A stretch of 64,000 nt of DNA from Limnephilus marmoratus. Its lineage: Eukaryota; Arthropoda; Insecta; Trichoptera; Limnephilidae. Below are positions 20,818-30,520 of this stretch, in pieces. The DNA lies in the NCBI GenBank assembly GCA_917880885.1, contig OU862913.1, forward strand, positions 5,332,001-5,396,000, read 5' to 3'. A program made the translations under genes and the position numbers. The notes under the pieces were generated by a model. That model was given only the letters and a program-made list of their open reading frames with translations. It did no database searches and was not told the origin of the DNA. The stretch's first letter is position 1. The number at the start of each line of letters is the position of its first letter.

Positions 20818-21429
20818 TTCATGCATAAAAGTAAACCAAAACACTAGGCAATCACACCACAATACGACAAATCACAACACAACCCAGACACAACCCCAAA
20901 ATATTTTGACAACCGGAGCGATTTTATGTAAAATGAAACGGGGTAACTGTTTTACCGACGCGCTAACGGGATTTAACTGTTTTACCAACGCTAAATATCG
21001 TTTAACAAAATACCAACTCCGACTGCGTGGTGCAAGAAGAATTTAAACATATTTAAGTTAAATGTATTTAGTGACTTAAATTGATTTAGTTAAATACTAT
21101 TTAAGATAAAATTAGCGATAGTTGGTGCAAGTCGCCCTTAATTGATTATGTTACACGTGTTATTGTTGTGTTATTTATGTTATTTAGGTATTTTGGCAGA
21201 GTTCTATTTTTGCTAAAATTTCATGCAGTATGTGTAAGAATGGGTTTATAATATGCTTCTTCAGATATCTGTATATAATAGACTGGATTGTTCTCTGATT
21301 ATCAAGTTGAAGTTGATAATCATAGAAGATATTTTGCATTTTTAATTGTGACCTCTTTGACTGAGTGTGTGATATGATTTTTAATGTTTTCAATTACATA
21401 TTATCAATGTTTTGTTATTATTATTCCAG

Positions 21430-21585
21430 GTAGCATTAAGGTGGAGACTGTACCCATCAAGACAGAACCAGAACCCACAGAAGAATACGGAGAGGGGATT
21501 GCTTATTCGGAAATAGACACTGACCTGACAGATATTAAAAAGGAATGTTTAGAGTACACTGAAAGTATTGCCGAGACCGCTGAAG
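21430..21585 (+). CDS. Internal acidic exon, ZNF cassette B
   Basis: Acceptor TTATTCCAG before 21430, donor GCTGAAG|GTAAAATT after 21585; 156 bases, phase 1 at both ends. Encodes SIKVETVPIKTEPEPTEEYG, then IAYSEIDTDLTDIKKEC and LEYTESIAETAEG. IKVE, IKTE and IKKE fit ψKxE. The intron to the finger exon is 93 bases. There is no MDLPNPES-type ATG exon close upstream on this strand; the only plus-strand first exon upstream is 5067-5193, so B may be an alternative 3' end of the same transcription unit as A, or a cassette without a promoter. Confidence 0.75.
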
Positions 21586-21678
21586 GTAAAATTGATTTTT
21601 GTGAGAGTTTCTTTTAACAATTTTCTCATTTAATGTTAGATACCTACTTATTAATCTTTACCCGCTATCTTTTTGCAG

Positions 21679-22283
21679 ACAAAATACCGGACCTGAAGAT
21701 GCAGTCTGGAGAAAAACCTCATGTGTGTTCCTATTGTACCTACTCCAGTGTAAACAAATCAGATTTAACGAGGCACTTACGCACCCATACAGGAGAAAAG
21801 CCTCATTCATGTCCACATTGTAACTACTCCTGCTCAAACAGATCAGTTTTGACAAAGCACTTACGCGCCCATACTGGAGAAAAACCTTTTTCATGTCTCC
21901 AATGTAACTACTCCTGCTCAAGCAAATCAGATTTAACAAGGCACTTACGCATCCATACCGGAGAAAAACCTCATGCATGTGTCCATTGTAATTTCACCTG
22001 CTCAGACAAATCAAGTATAAGAAGGCACTTACGCTCCCATACTGGAGAAAAGCCTTATACATGTTCCCATTGTAACTACTCTTGCTCAGGCAAGTCAGAT
22101 TTAATTGTGCACTTACGAACCCATACTGGAGAAAAGCCTCACTCATGTTCCCTTTGTAACTACTCCTGTTCACGGAAGTCAGGTTTAACATTGCACTTAC
22201 GCAACCATCCTGGAGAAAAACCTTTTTTTGTTCCCACTGTAACTCCTTTTCGCAAAAGGGATAGTGAAAAAAGCACATTCTAA
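21679..22283 (+). CDS. ZNF cassette B finger exon, six fingers
   Basis: Starts after TTTTTGCAG in phase 1 (DKIPDLKMQSGEKPHVC). Six complete C2H2 fingers follow, each C-x2-C-x12-H-x3-H with TGEKP linkers: helices NKSDLTR, NRSVLTK, SKSDLTR, DKSSIRR, GKSDLIV, RKSGLTL. After HPGEKPFF a one-base loss shifts finger 7 into FVPTVTPFRKRDSEKSTF and a stop at 22281. The conserved Phe four residues after the second Cys is Cys in most fingers, and a Tyr sits two residues after that Cys. Predicted nuclear DNA-binding factor; target unknown. Best read together with acidic exon 21430-21585. Confidence 0.85.
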
Positions 22284-22309
22284 CTCAAACTGGAGTAAAA
22301 CCTCGTTAG

Positions 22310-22980
22310 TGTTAATGTAAATTATGTCTCTATGAACCTCAAAACCCTTAATCAACGCAGAGATATCAGAGACCTAGTAATGCTTTATAAGAAAATCTAC
22401 AATTTTATTGATAGCCCTTACCTATTACAAAATATTAATTTCAGATGTCCAATAAGAGTCACTCGATCTCCAGAAATATTTTATATTCCTAAGAGCAATG
22501 CTAATTATCTTCAAAATGTGTTTATAAGAGGAAGCTGTAGCACTTTCAATAGAGTATGAACAGATATTGACATTATTAACACGAACCTTGCTAACTTCAT
22601 AAAATTCGAAAAAGTAATATTCAACGGAAAACTTAATGCTTCATTAATTCCTTATATTTCTTGTTCATTTTTCATTTTCATTTTTCTTCATTTTCATTAC
22701 ATCTTCTATTTTGATTTCAGCAGTTTGCATTAAATAACCTCTTCAAAAATGTTACAGTATATATTACCCTTGAAAACACATATTTTGTAGATTTAAGAGA
22801 GTAGATACACTTTTTCAAAACTGTTTATATTACATACATATATTGTTTTGTTTGTTTTTATTTTTATTATGGTCTCAAATTTTTATGTCGTTAATTTATT
22901 GGTCAATGATATGACTATCTCTAACACTGTTACATATGAACTTGTAATGACTGTTTATAAAGCTAACAAATAAAATAAAA
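22310..22980 (+). mobile_element. LINE 3' fragment (Jockey-like)
   Basis: 22332-22559 encodes LNQRRDIRDLVMLYKKIYN, FIDSPYLLQNINFRCPIRVT, IPKSNANYLQNVFI: the C-terminal pattern of LINE ORF2 after the RT. The reading continues in decayed form to about 22620. The 3' part ends in an A-rich tail (ACAAATAAAATAAAATTAAAA) at about 22980, abutting the minus-strand ZNF exon. 5' truncated. Confidence 0.65.
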
Positions 22981-22991
22981 TTAAAACTTAC

Positions 22992-23145
22992 TGACTGCCG
23001 TAGTACTCTCTACATACTGCAAACATTCCTTCTTCACATCCGGAAGGTAGATATCTATATCCGTATAGGGCATTTCACCTCTACCTTCTTCCTGGGACCC
23101 TGGTTCCACCTTGATGGAAACACTCTCTGGGTTGGGAAGATCCAT
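22992..23145 (-). CDS. Orphan ZNF first coding exon
   Basis: ATG at 23145; 154 bases, ending in phase 1 at a donor (AGTCA|GTAAGTTT). Encodes MDLPNPESVSIKVEPGSQEE, then GEMPYTDIDIYLPDVKKEC and LQYVESTTAVS. IKVE and VKKE fit ψKxE. It is the third MDLPNPES-type first exon in the window. An acceptor-like CTATCACAG lies a few bases 5' of the ATG. On the minus strand the next family exons below it are 1605-1761 (another first exon), 698-862 and 1-345, more than 20 kb away, so it has no evident finger exon of its own; a LINE tail lies directly at its 3' boundary. Confidence 0.65.
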
Positions 23146-24269
23146 GGTCTTCTGTGATAGAGTTCCAATACAATAGGTAATGCTTATAGGTCCCAGCTGT
23201 TGGTCACAATAAATTAGACCTGCAACCGTACATTAATTAATTAAAACAATTTACGAGTGCTTAGAAAAGACTTTCAAATAATTACCATTATTTGGAAGGA
23301 AATATTTAAAGTGTTGGAGGTGATCAAGACCACTCCACAATAACATTTAATATCGTAAATTTAAACCTTGTACAACAAATATCAAAATGGAGAGCGGGAA
23401 TATAAAAGTATAAATAGCTATCCGAGTAAGTAATAAATAATCGCATAAGATCAATGATTCTGGCAGGGTAACTTTTCTATAAAACTAGCCTCATTAATAG
23501 GCTTATAGAAGTCATATTGACTCATTTTAAATGGAAGGGCAAAGCTATTTTTCATTGACCTCGCTCCGCTCGCCTCGCTCATTTCTCACACGGGCAGTGT
23601 GGGGCTGTGGAAGGCAAACACCTATCTTCTAAGCGACTCTCTTTTGATGGAAGGTCAAAACTATTTCGCTCAGCTCCAACTCCGCTCCGCTCTACTCTTT
23701 TCCGCTTGCAGTGGAAGGTGCCCTTAATGCCTGCTGGAAATGCCTACGCTGCCGAACGACCCGAATCCCTGGTTCCGGGATGATGATTGTTTATCCATTT
23801 CGTTGTGGTGCAAAAAAAGCTGAATCAATATTTTTACTTCTAAATAGGTCACAATTTCTTCAATCTAGAGCACCTACCACGGGTATTTAGAGCATTCAAA
23901 AGAGGTAGGTTTTAGAGTACTTTCTGGTACCCAAATCAAATTACCAAAACTGCCATTACATGCACTTCTAGCATTCACCCCGATATAAAGTGATTCCTTT
24001 TCAAAAATCCTAGTACCAACAAATGAAAATAAATGAAATGTATGAAATACAATAATAGCCTTTCATCTGTCAAATATAACATTGGTTCACACCATAAACA
24101 ATATGCAGTGTTGCCAAGTCTAACACCACGGCTTGTAAATACAGAAGGCGTTGGTTTGGTGTTATTGGTAGGTATCTCTTTTGGTGAACTGTCTGCATTT
24201 GTTCTTTGTCTATGGTCAAATTCAACTGACGGCTGTCGGTTGATCAGTACGCCGCTTGCTGCTCTTTTT
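23146..24269. other. Non-coding, nothing firmly recognised
   Basis: Should include the promoter side of the orphan first exon. Two related patches rich in CGCTCCGCTC words follow TGGAAGG(G/T)CAAA at about 23530-23600 and 23650-23705, suggesting a local repeat. No gene. Confidence 0.35.
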
Positions 24270-25065
24270 TCTGTATATCGCATTAATTACGTGTTGTTTG
24301 CATGTTTTGTATAAGTCAGTGAATTATCACATTTATATCAGAAATTTTTGAATTTACTGTTTTCGGGGACGTCTTCTCAACTACTTCCCATATTAGGTTA
24401 CGTTCCTCGTCATTGAAACACATCGACATTGAAACTTTGCGCTTCGCCTTGTACGTGAGTAGATTTATGCTTTACTTATTAACTCGTTTGATGACTTATG
24501 GAAATTTAAACTTATTGTATTTTGTGAATACTGATGTTTGTACCGGCATGGTTTTCTACTTTAACTTTGGTGTTTTGAGTTTTTAGGTTATGTTCATCTT
24601 GTATTATTTGTATAATTTTTTAAACAGTTGAGTTCTTAATACACTTCGAATTTTATATCGATAATTACTTTTAATTTGAGAAGTTATCGATAATTACTTT
24701 TAATTTCAACTTGTGTGGGGAAATAGTCATACAGTAATTTACTTATTAATGAAATTTCTACTTTTGGGTATGATGGATAAAATGGATATTTCCTTCGTTT
24801 TGTTGATTTCTAAAATAGTGTTTTCGTACGTTTGTATAAATTGTTTGGGTAAATTTTCGGAACTAGTGTCCATGATTATAACGAATAATTTTTAGAAAAA
24901 AAAAACTTTAGATTCGCCTTAATCACTATAAAAGGAAACCTATTGCATCACGGGCGGCGGAAAATGATGCTTTTTAATTTTCAATTACGTAAAATTAAAT
25001 TTCACTTCGCGAGCCGATGCGGCGATGATCCGGCGGCCATTCCGTCACTGTTATATCCCTGATAA
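24270..25065 (+). other. Duplicated 5' region of ZNF gene, copy 2
   Basis: Matches the minus strand of 2230-2990. Shared landmarks: TTTGCATGTTTT, CTCAACTACTTCC, CTCGTCATTGAAACACAT, GAAACTTTGCGCTTCGCC with a following GTACGTGAGTAG (possible donor), GATTCGCCTTAATCACTATA with AAAAGG, GCATCACGGGCGGCGGAAAA. It precedes the first exon 26322-26478 in the same orientation as copy 1 precedes 1605-1761. This suggests the promoter and 5' UTR were duplicated with the exon. The palindromic extra arm of copy 1 is absent. Confidence 0.55.
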
Positions 25066-26282
25066 TATTAGCGAAGAGTTAAATACGACTGTAGCCGACT
25101 TGTGGGATACATGAAAAGGCGTGCAATTATGAAAACACAACAGACAATGCATTTAGTCCACCTCACGGATAATACGGAATTTTGAGGTTAAACTACGAAA
25201 GCTGCATGTCATCATAATTAAAAAAAAAAAAAACACCCCAGGTTTTGAGTGGTTTGTTTGGCAAAGCAGGGTTTGTGTAGCGGGCTTGTGTATATTATCT
25301 TTATTTTAAAAAATATCCCAGGTTTTGAATGGTTTGTCTGGCAAAGCAGGGTCTGTGTAGCGGGCTTGTGTATATTATCTTTAATTTATACCTTCATCCA
25401 TTTAGCTTTAATTTATACCTTCATCCAAAAATGTTGAAAGGCGTGATGATAAAACTATTAAAATAGTGTACTTTTTGTAATCATTTTTTTATTATAAGTA
25501 TTTATCATTTTTCAATAATGTCTAAATTTAATAAGAATGTTAAAAAAAATCTGAAATATATTAGTTTGTAAGTGCGCAAATAAATACACAAATCGACCAA
25601 TTTTCGTCAAGAAACACATGTACGTACATATGTTTTAATGATTTTATTGAAACTAAAATTAAAATTCTAATACATACGTTTGCTAGATAATGTATTGATT
25701 TATTTTACTGCATGATTATATTATTTGAAATGGGTGTGGTATAATACAAAAACTTTTTTGAAAATTTAACAAATCTGCCAACGACCTATGGAATAACCTT
25801 ATTATAATAAAAATTTTAAAAAATTCTCAAAATTTATTACCTACGAATGCTAGATAAAAGAACAATCTTTCGAAATCCATTTATAATTTTTTGTGGAAAA
25901 GAGTCAATACGTCTAAAACCTTTTTTGAAAATGACGTATTTCCGGTTTTCTCTGGTAATGCCCTCTTAAGAGTAAATATTTTTACCAACTGGTTTTTAAT
26001 AAAACCAAAAATGCACGTTAGTTTTATCTTTCAGAGTACCTAATTCTACCCAAAAAATAATTATAAAAATTCTTCGCTGATACATAGACGGATTGCATAA
26101 ATAGTAACTGAGGGAATTGTGACAGGGAATCAAAAATAAATTTTAAATTAGGGCTGTGTAATTGGTGCCCAATTCAGATACTTTGAAATAATCAGATTAT
26201 GGCTCTTTAACAATATAAACCTACCTAGTTATTTCACTTCTCATTTTAGTTTAGTTGTGTAACTTATTTGTTTTGTTTTCAG
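25066..26282. other. Non-coding upstream of ZNF gene C
   Basis: Mostly AT-rich. 26190-26282 is shared (reverse complement) with 1801-1905, upstream of the paralogous first exon, and ends in the acceptor TTTTGTTTTCAG. An A run lies at 25220-25233. Tandem repeat at 25237-25396 is listed separately. Confidence 0.4.
25237..25396. repeat. 80-base tandem duplication
   Basis: Two copies starting at 25237 and 25317, with CCCAGGTTTTGA(G/A)TGGTTTG and GTAGCGGGCTTGTGTATATT; only a few mismatches. A shorter repeat of TTTAATTTATACCTTCATCC follows twice. Confidence 0.85.
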
Positions 26283-26478
26283 AGAATTTCGTTGTATGTT
26301 GAACGCTGTGACAGCGGTGCCATGGACCTTCCTAACCCGGAGAGTGTCACCGTTAAGATGGAGCCAGGGACTGGGGAAGAAGGCGGAGGTGAAATGCCGG
26401 ATACAGAAGTTGAGGTAGACCTGCCCCACATGAAGAAGGAATGTTTGGAACATTCCATGAGAATTAGTCAGACGGCTG
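26283..26478 (+). CDS. First coding exon, ZNF gene C
   Basis: ATG at 26322; coding to 26478 (157 bases, phase 1) and donor GGCTG|GTAAGAAA. Encodes MDLPNPESVTVKMEPGTGEE, GEMPDTEVEVDLPHMKKEC, LEHSMRISQTAG. VKME and MKKE fit ψKxE. The 5' boundary is the acceptor TTTTGTTTTCAG at 26282, so an upstream non-coding exon is expected. Joining to 29097-29255 and 29340-29881 gives an open frame: the most complete ZNF gene in the window. The intron to the next exon is 2.6 kb and holds LINE remains. Nearly identical to 1605-1761 on the other strand. Confidence 0.8.
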
Positions 26479-26539
26479 GTAAGAAAAATTTCTGCGAGAT
26501 TAGTTTTTGTCATCAAAATGTTCTAATTTTCTATTAAGT

Positions 26540-27300
26540 TGCATCAAGGACACAATGGTGCAGTCAGTAAGTTGCATTGCAAAATAAGAAAATGTTGATT
26601 TTTGTCCTTTTTTAATTTTTTTCGCACATGTACATTTAACGGTTTTCTCTTGAAGTTTTTTCTTGCCGTTCGTAAGTTATTTACTTCAAAATTCCCGGCT
26701 ATTGGATAATACTCCACTCCGCCAACGGAGTGTCCCGACCGCCGAGAACCACGCGAACCGAATCCCGACCAGAGATAAAAAAGTGGCGTTTTGCAACCCG
26801 ACCAGGGCTTTGCAAACGCTCTCCGAATTGCACGCGATCCCGCGCAATTTCCCGACCAGGGAAATTAATAGACACGCTCGCGGATTCAAGAAGGAACAGA
26901 TGACTCCGAGACGTTCGTGAACTTCCAACAGGAAGTCTAACAAAGAGACCGCGAAAATTTCGACCAGGGATTTGTGCAATTTCCACTTTGCACCAATTTT
27001 CACTACAAAGACTTTCGTAACTTCCTACCTGCGCAATAACAAGTGAAAAAATAGATACCTAGCTATATTTAAAGTGCCTAGTGACTGTGTGCGTACGCGG
27101 AGACTCCATCATCAGAAACCAAAGGGAACTGACTGAACATTTTATTTATCCTCCTCGGACCCTGTGTCTCCTGTGGGCGACATAAAAAAGTGATGTGATT
27201 CCTGGAATACTATTAATTTAAACTAGTTGCTAGACCCAGCGTCTCCTACAAGAGACATATAATTCTGATAATAACTAACCAAAAAAAAAAAAAAAAAAAT
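26540..27300. other. Intronic GC-richer block and A tail
   Basis: 26690-27000 is GC-richer than its surroundings and repeats the word CCGACCAGGG or close variants at about 26763, 26799, 26854 and 26958. 27160-27265 has two copies of a GTGTCTCCT(G/A).(G/A)..GACATA motif, followed by an A run (27283-27299). It may be the remains of a retroelement. Overlapping reading frames on both strands here look accidental. Confidence 0.35.
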
Positions 27301-27419
27301 TTATAAAATTATTTTATGTGGTTTTTTAGATATACAAATTCAAAACTAAAAATTGATTTTGAAACACTTTTTTTCCTGGGTATGAGGAGGTTATTTTAAC
27401 CACCGAACTGATTAGACTC

Positions 27420-27819
27420 TGAACAATTACATGCACCATATGGAATTACTTGAGGCAACAAATAGATTTAGCTTGGAAACTAGACGTCATGCAAATCTTG
27501 CAATTCTTAGTTTTAACATAATCCATAACCGTATTGACAGCCCATTCCTCTTGGAATGTTATGGCTTATACGTGCCTGAAAATTTCAGCCGTAGTCGTCG
27601 ACACGACTTGTTCAAAATACCATACGGCAGAACAGATGTTCTAGCACAGCATAGCATGACAAGAGGAATGGTGCTGATGAACGAAATATCGGAAACACTA
27701 GATATATATAACTCTTCTTTAGATAGCCTTAAGATTTTTTTGTATAATAATCATCTTTCTAGGTGTTAAGACTGTCAAAATGAGATAATTGTACAGTAAT
27801 TGGATAAAAATCTGTTGTA

Positions 27820-27850
<31 letters not shown>

Positions 27851-27863
27851 AAAAAAATAAAGA
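27420..27863 (+). mobile_element. LINE 3' end with poly(A)
   Basis: 27431-27769 encodes a LINE ORF2 C-terminal tail: LEATNRFSLETRRHANLAIL, HNRIDSPFLLECYGLYVPEN, LFKIPYGRTDVLAQHSM, ISETLDIYNSSLDSLKIFL and a stop. A short 3' UTR and an A run (27824-27849) with AATAAAG follow. 5' truncated, plus strand, inside the first intron of ZNF gene C. Confidence 0.75.
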
Positions 27864-27871
27864 CTTACATT

Positions 27872-28560
27872 ACATCATCACTATTGGTTCTACAACCCCT
27901 GGTGGGTCTTGGCCTTCTCAAGAGTTTTCCTCCACTCATCTCGGTTTTGTGCCAGCTCTCTCCAGTTTAGAAGCTCCAAAATAGATATGTCTTTGAGGAC
28001 GTTGTCGCTCTATCTTAGTCTTAGTCTTCCCAGGCTCTTTCGTCCTATTGGTCTTGAGTTCAGCAGGGACTTTGGTGCTTGATGCTCGGTCATTCTCTCC
28101 ACATGACCCAACCACCGAAGTCTTCCCAGTTTTATAAAATTTGCGACGTTATGCTCGTTAAACAAGGTATAGAGCTCATTGTTATAACGTCTGCGCCAAA
28201 ATCCATTTTCTTGAACCGGTCTGAAGATGCGCCTCAAAATTTTTCTTTCAAAAACGTCCAGTGCTCGCTCATTCCTCTTAGTTAGTACCCAAGTCTCAGC
28301 TGCGTACGTAAGTTCTGTTCTAATAAGTGTATTGTACACTAATATCTTCGTGTTTCTGGACAACAGTCTGGACTTTAATAGGTTTTGTAGGCGGAAATAA
28401 CAGCGATTTGCGTTCACTACGCGCTTCAGGATCTCCTCTGTGGTATTATTGTCGTTTGTTATCAGGGAGCCTAGGTCGGTATGTGAATCTTGATACCGTT
28501 TCGAAATTTGGTTTCCACATGAGAGCGTTGGGATTTGTTGGGTGCATCCTACGGCCGTGT
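27872..28560 (-). mobile_element. RTE-like LINE C-terminal fragment
   Basis: On the minus strand: TYLGSLITNDNNTTEEI, NANRCYFRLQNLLKSRLL, NTLIRTELTYAAETWVLT, GRLRWLGHVERMTEHQAPKS, then NRDEWRKTLEKAKTHQGL and a stop at 27890. RLRWLGHVERM and the terminal KTHQGL are hallmarks of RTE/craniofacial-development-protein-like LINE tails. The 3' end TAGTGATGATGTAATG fits the simple TGA-type tail of that clade. One frame change near 28010 and others upstream; not functional. Confidence 0.75.
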
Positions 28561-29096
28561 AAAGACTTTAACGTAGAATTAAGCAAACAGACTTTCTAAT
28601 TTTAAGAGTAATTAATTAAGTAGTTTTAAGACTAACATTAAGTTAATAATTAACACCTGCCTTTTGTGTCCTAATAGAATAAATGTGTCGTTTCGTAAAT
28701 CAGTAGCTTTTTTAATTTGTTCCTCCTTAATGTTAAGTTTATAGTTAAGTTTGAACCCGCCATAAGGCGCGGGCGTATCAATTGGCGCTCCATCAAACCG
28801 GGTAACAGCAATTCTAGAGATTACTTCATCCTTTTTCAAACTTTACTTTTAAAATCTATTTTCTTCCGAAAAATAATATAACCGTTTTATTATATAATAT
28901 ACTTATCCAATTTTTTTGTACCCGCTTAGTTACTGCAAATGGCTTATCAGCAGGATCTTTATTAAACTAATGATTCAATCCAACCATAATTATAAGTATA
29001 AATCATATTATATCATAAATAGCACCGACCTACAACGAATTTTTAATGTAATACGTCATTACTCATTTTATCAAAGTTTCGTTTTTGCTATTCCAG
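28561..29096. other. Intron of ZNF gene C, nothing recognised
   Basis: AT-rich sequence ending in the acceptor TTTTTGCTATTCCAG of the next exon. No coding or repeat signature identified. Confidence 0.4.
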
Positions 29097-29255
29097 GTAG
29101 CATTAATTTGGACACTGTACCCATCAAGGCAGAACCAGGACCCCGAGAAGAAGACAGAGAGATTATCCCTTACACGGAAATAGACATAGACCTGACAGAT
29201 GTAAAAAAGGAATGCTTAGAGCACTCTGAAAGTATTGCAGATCTGACTGCTGTAG
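29097..29255 (+). CDS. Internal acidic exon, ZNF gene C
   Basis: Acceptor TGCTATTCCAG before 29097, donor GCTGTAG|GTAATATC after 29255; 159 bases, phase 1 at both ends. Encodes SINLDTVPIKAEPGPREEDR, IIPYTEIDIDLTDVKKEC, LEHSESIADLTAVG. IKAE and VKKE fit ψKxE; the extra IKVE of A and B is changed to INLD. The intron to the finger exon is 84 bases. Between first exon 26322-26478 and finger exon 29340-29881, all in frame. By position and composition this is a regulatory, probably non-folded segment N-terminal to the fingers. Confidence 0.8.
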
Positions 29256-29339
29256 GTAATATCGATTTTTGTTTGTTTTAATAATTTTCTCGTTCATTAT
29301 AGATATGTACTTATTGAACTTTATCCTCATCTTTTTCAG

Positions 29340-29881
29340 ACATGATAACGGACTTGAATGTACTGATGCATCCTGGAGAAGAATCTCATTCATGTTGCAA
29401 TTGTAACCGCTCATTCTCAAACAAATCAAATTTAAAAAGGCACTTACGCACCCATTTTGGAGAAAAGCCTCACGTATGTCCACATTGTAACTACTCCTGC
29501 TCAAACAAATCAGATTTAACAAGGCACTTACGCACCCATACTGGAGAAAAACCTTTTTCATGTCCCCATTGTAGCTACTCCTGCTCAGACAAATCAAATT
29601 TAACAAGGCACTTTTTCACCCATTCTGGAGAAAAGCCTTTCTCATGTCCACATTGTAACTACTGCTCAAGCAAATCAGATTTGACAACGCACTTACGCAC
29701 CCATTCTGGAGAAAAACCATTTTCATGTGCTCATTGTAACTACTCCTGCTCAGTCAAATCACGTTTAACAAGACACTTACGCACCCATACAGGAGAAAAA
29801 CCTTTTTCATGTGCCCATTGTAACTATTCCCGCACAGAAAAATCAAGTTTATCAAGGCACTTACGCACCCATACTGAGTGA
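29340..29881 (+). CDS. ZNF gene C finger exon, six fingers
   Basis: Starts after CATCTTTTTCAG in phase 1 (DMITDLNVLMHPGEESHSCC). Six C2H2 fingers: CCNCNRSFSNKSNLKRHLRTH-type first, then helices NKSDLTR, DKSNLTR, SKSDLTT, VKSRLTR, EKSSLSR. Finger 4 (CPHCNYCSSKSDL) is one residue short between Cys and His, which may weaken it. The frame ends HTE and a TGA created within the TGEKP linker codons; finger relics continue past it. Predicted nuclear DNA-binding protein; with its two upstream exons it makes an intact protein of about 285 residues. Targets unknown. Confidence 0.85.
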
Positions 29882-30040
29882 GACCTTTTTTATGTTCCCA
29901 TTGAAACTTATTCTGCTCTGACAAATCACATTTAACAAGGTACTTGCATATCCATATTAAATAACCTTGTTGGTCTTCCTACTACAGCTGTTCATGTTCT
30001 CTAATTTTAAATAATCACATAATGAAAAATAAATAACTTC
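29882..30040 (+). pseudogene. Decayed fingers beyond the stop of gene C
   Basis: TTATGTTCCCATTGAAACTT, TCTGACAAATCACATTTAAC and AGGTACTTGCATATCCATAT still align to the finger repeat, with a Cys/Asn change, frame changes and stops. A second relic (CTACAGCTGTTCATGTTCTC) follows to about 30020. They show that the array was once two fingers longer. Confidence 0.7.
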
Positions 30041-30351
30041 GTTTACACCACTTTATAATTAACAACATCAATATGCTTCCATATCAATGTCATCTTCATC
30101 AGGGCCAGATGTTAATTTGAAAAATAATTGACAAATAAGTATAGACAAATTTGAACAGACAAGACAAAATATTAAAAAGTAAAGGTGATTTATTGCTTAT
30201 AAAATCTCATTAAAATAGTTTTATAATTGCTTATAAAATCTCATAAATAATACAAATATTTAAGGATATATAAAATTGCATTTAGCAAAAACTTAAATAA
30301 TTATAATTATTGTTAGTTTTCATAAGAAAATAAATTTTAAAGATGGCTTTT

Positions 30352-30520
30352 TTAATAAAACATCTGGTTATTTATAAATTTTGATTTATTATTAACGCTT
30401 TTTCTATTTTCCAAAATTTCTAAGTTATCTAATTGTTCCATAGTGTTAGTATGTAAAATTTTAAGGTCTTTGTTAATATCAAAAGAATGACTCGTTTTCA
30501 AAATATGGTTGGCAAATTCA
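30352..30520 (-). pseudogene. Penelope-like element C-terminal fragment
   Basis: On the minus strand: FANHILKTSHSFDINKDLKI, LHTNTMEQLDNLEILENRKS, VNNKSKFINNQMFY and a stop. This is the end of the GIY-YIG endonuclease region of Penelope-like elements (SFANHL...H.F......LE..EI). It is related to 50857-51058. The 3' flank (30050-30350) is probably its UTR. No RT domain remains. Confidence 0.65.

Larger units (their letters stand above)
16424..21137. mobile_element. PIF/Harbinger element, 4.7 kb, with nested hATs
   Basis: Ends GGGCGGCTTGCACCAA and TTGGTGCAAGTCGCCC, with TTAA at both flanks (Harbinger targets are usually TWA or TTA-like). Subterminal sequences rich in TTTAAGT/GTTTAAC words face each other. 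It carries both genes of an autonomous Harbinger: a plus-strand DDE transposase (16689-17752) and a minus-strand Myb/SANT-like gene (20530-20817), each broken. Two hAT elements (18469-18573 and 18804-19556) lie inside. It inserted between ZNF cassettes A and B. Confidence 0.85.

Noticed and set aside
21658..22278. Minus-strand frames opposite cassette B
   Set aside because: Periodic antisense frames of the finger repeats.
26663..27003. Three overlapping frames on both strands
   Set aside because: Long only because the block is GC-rich; no conserved motifs, no start or splice support.
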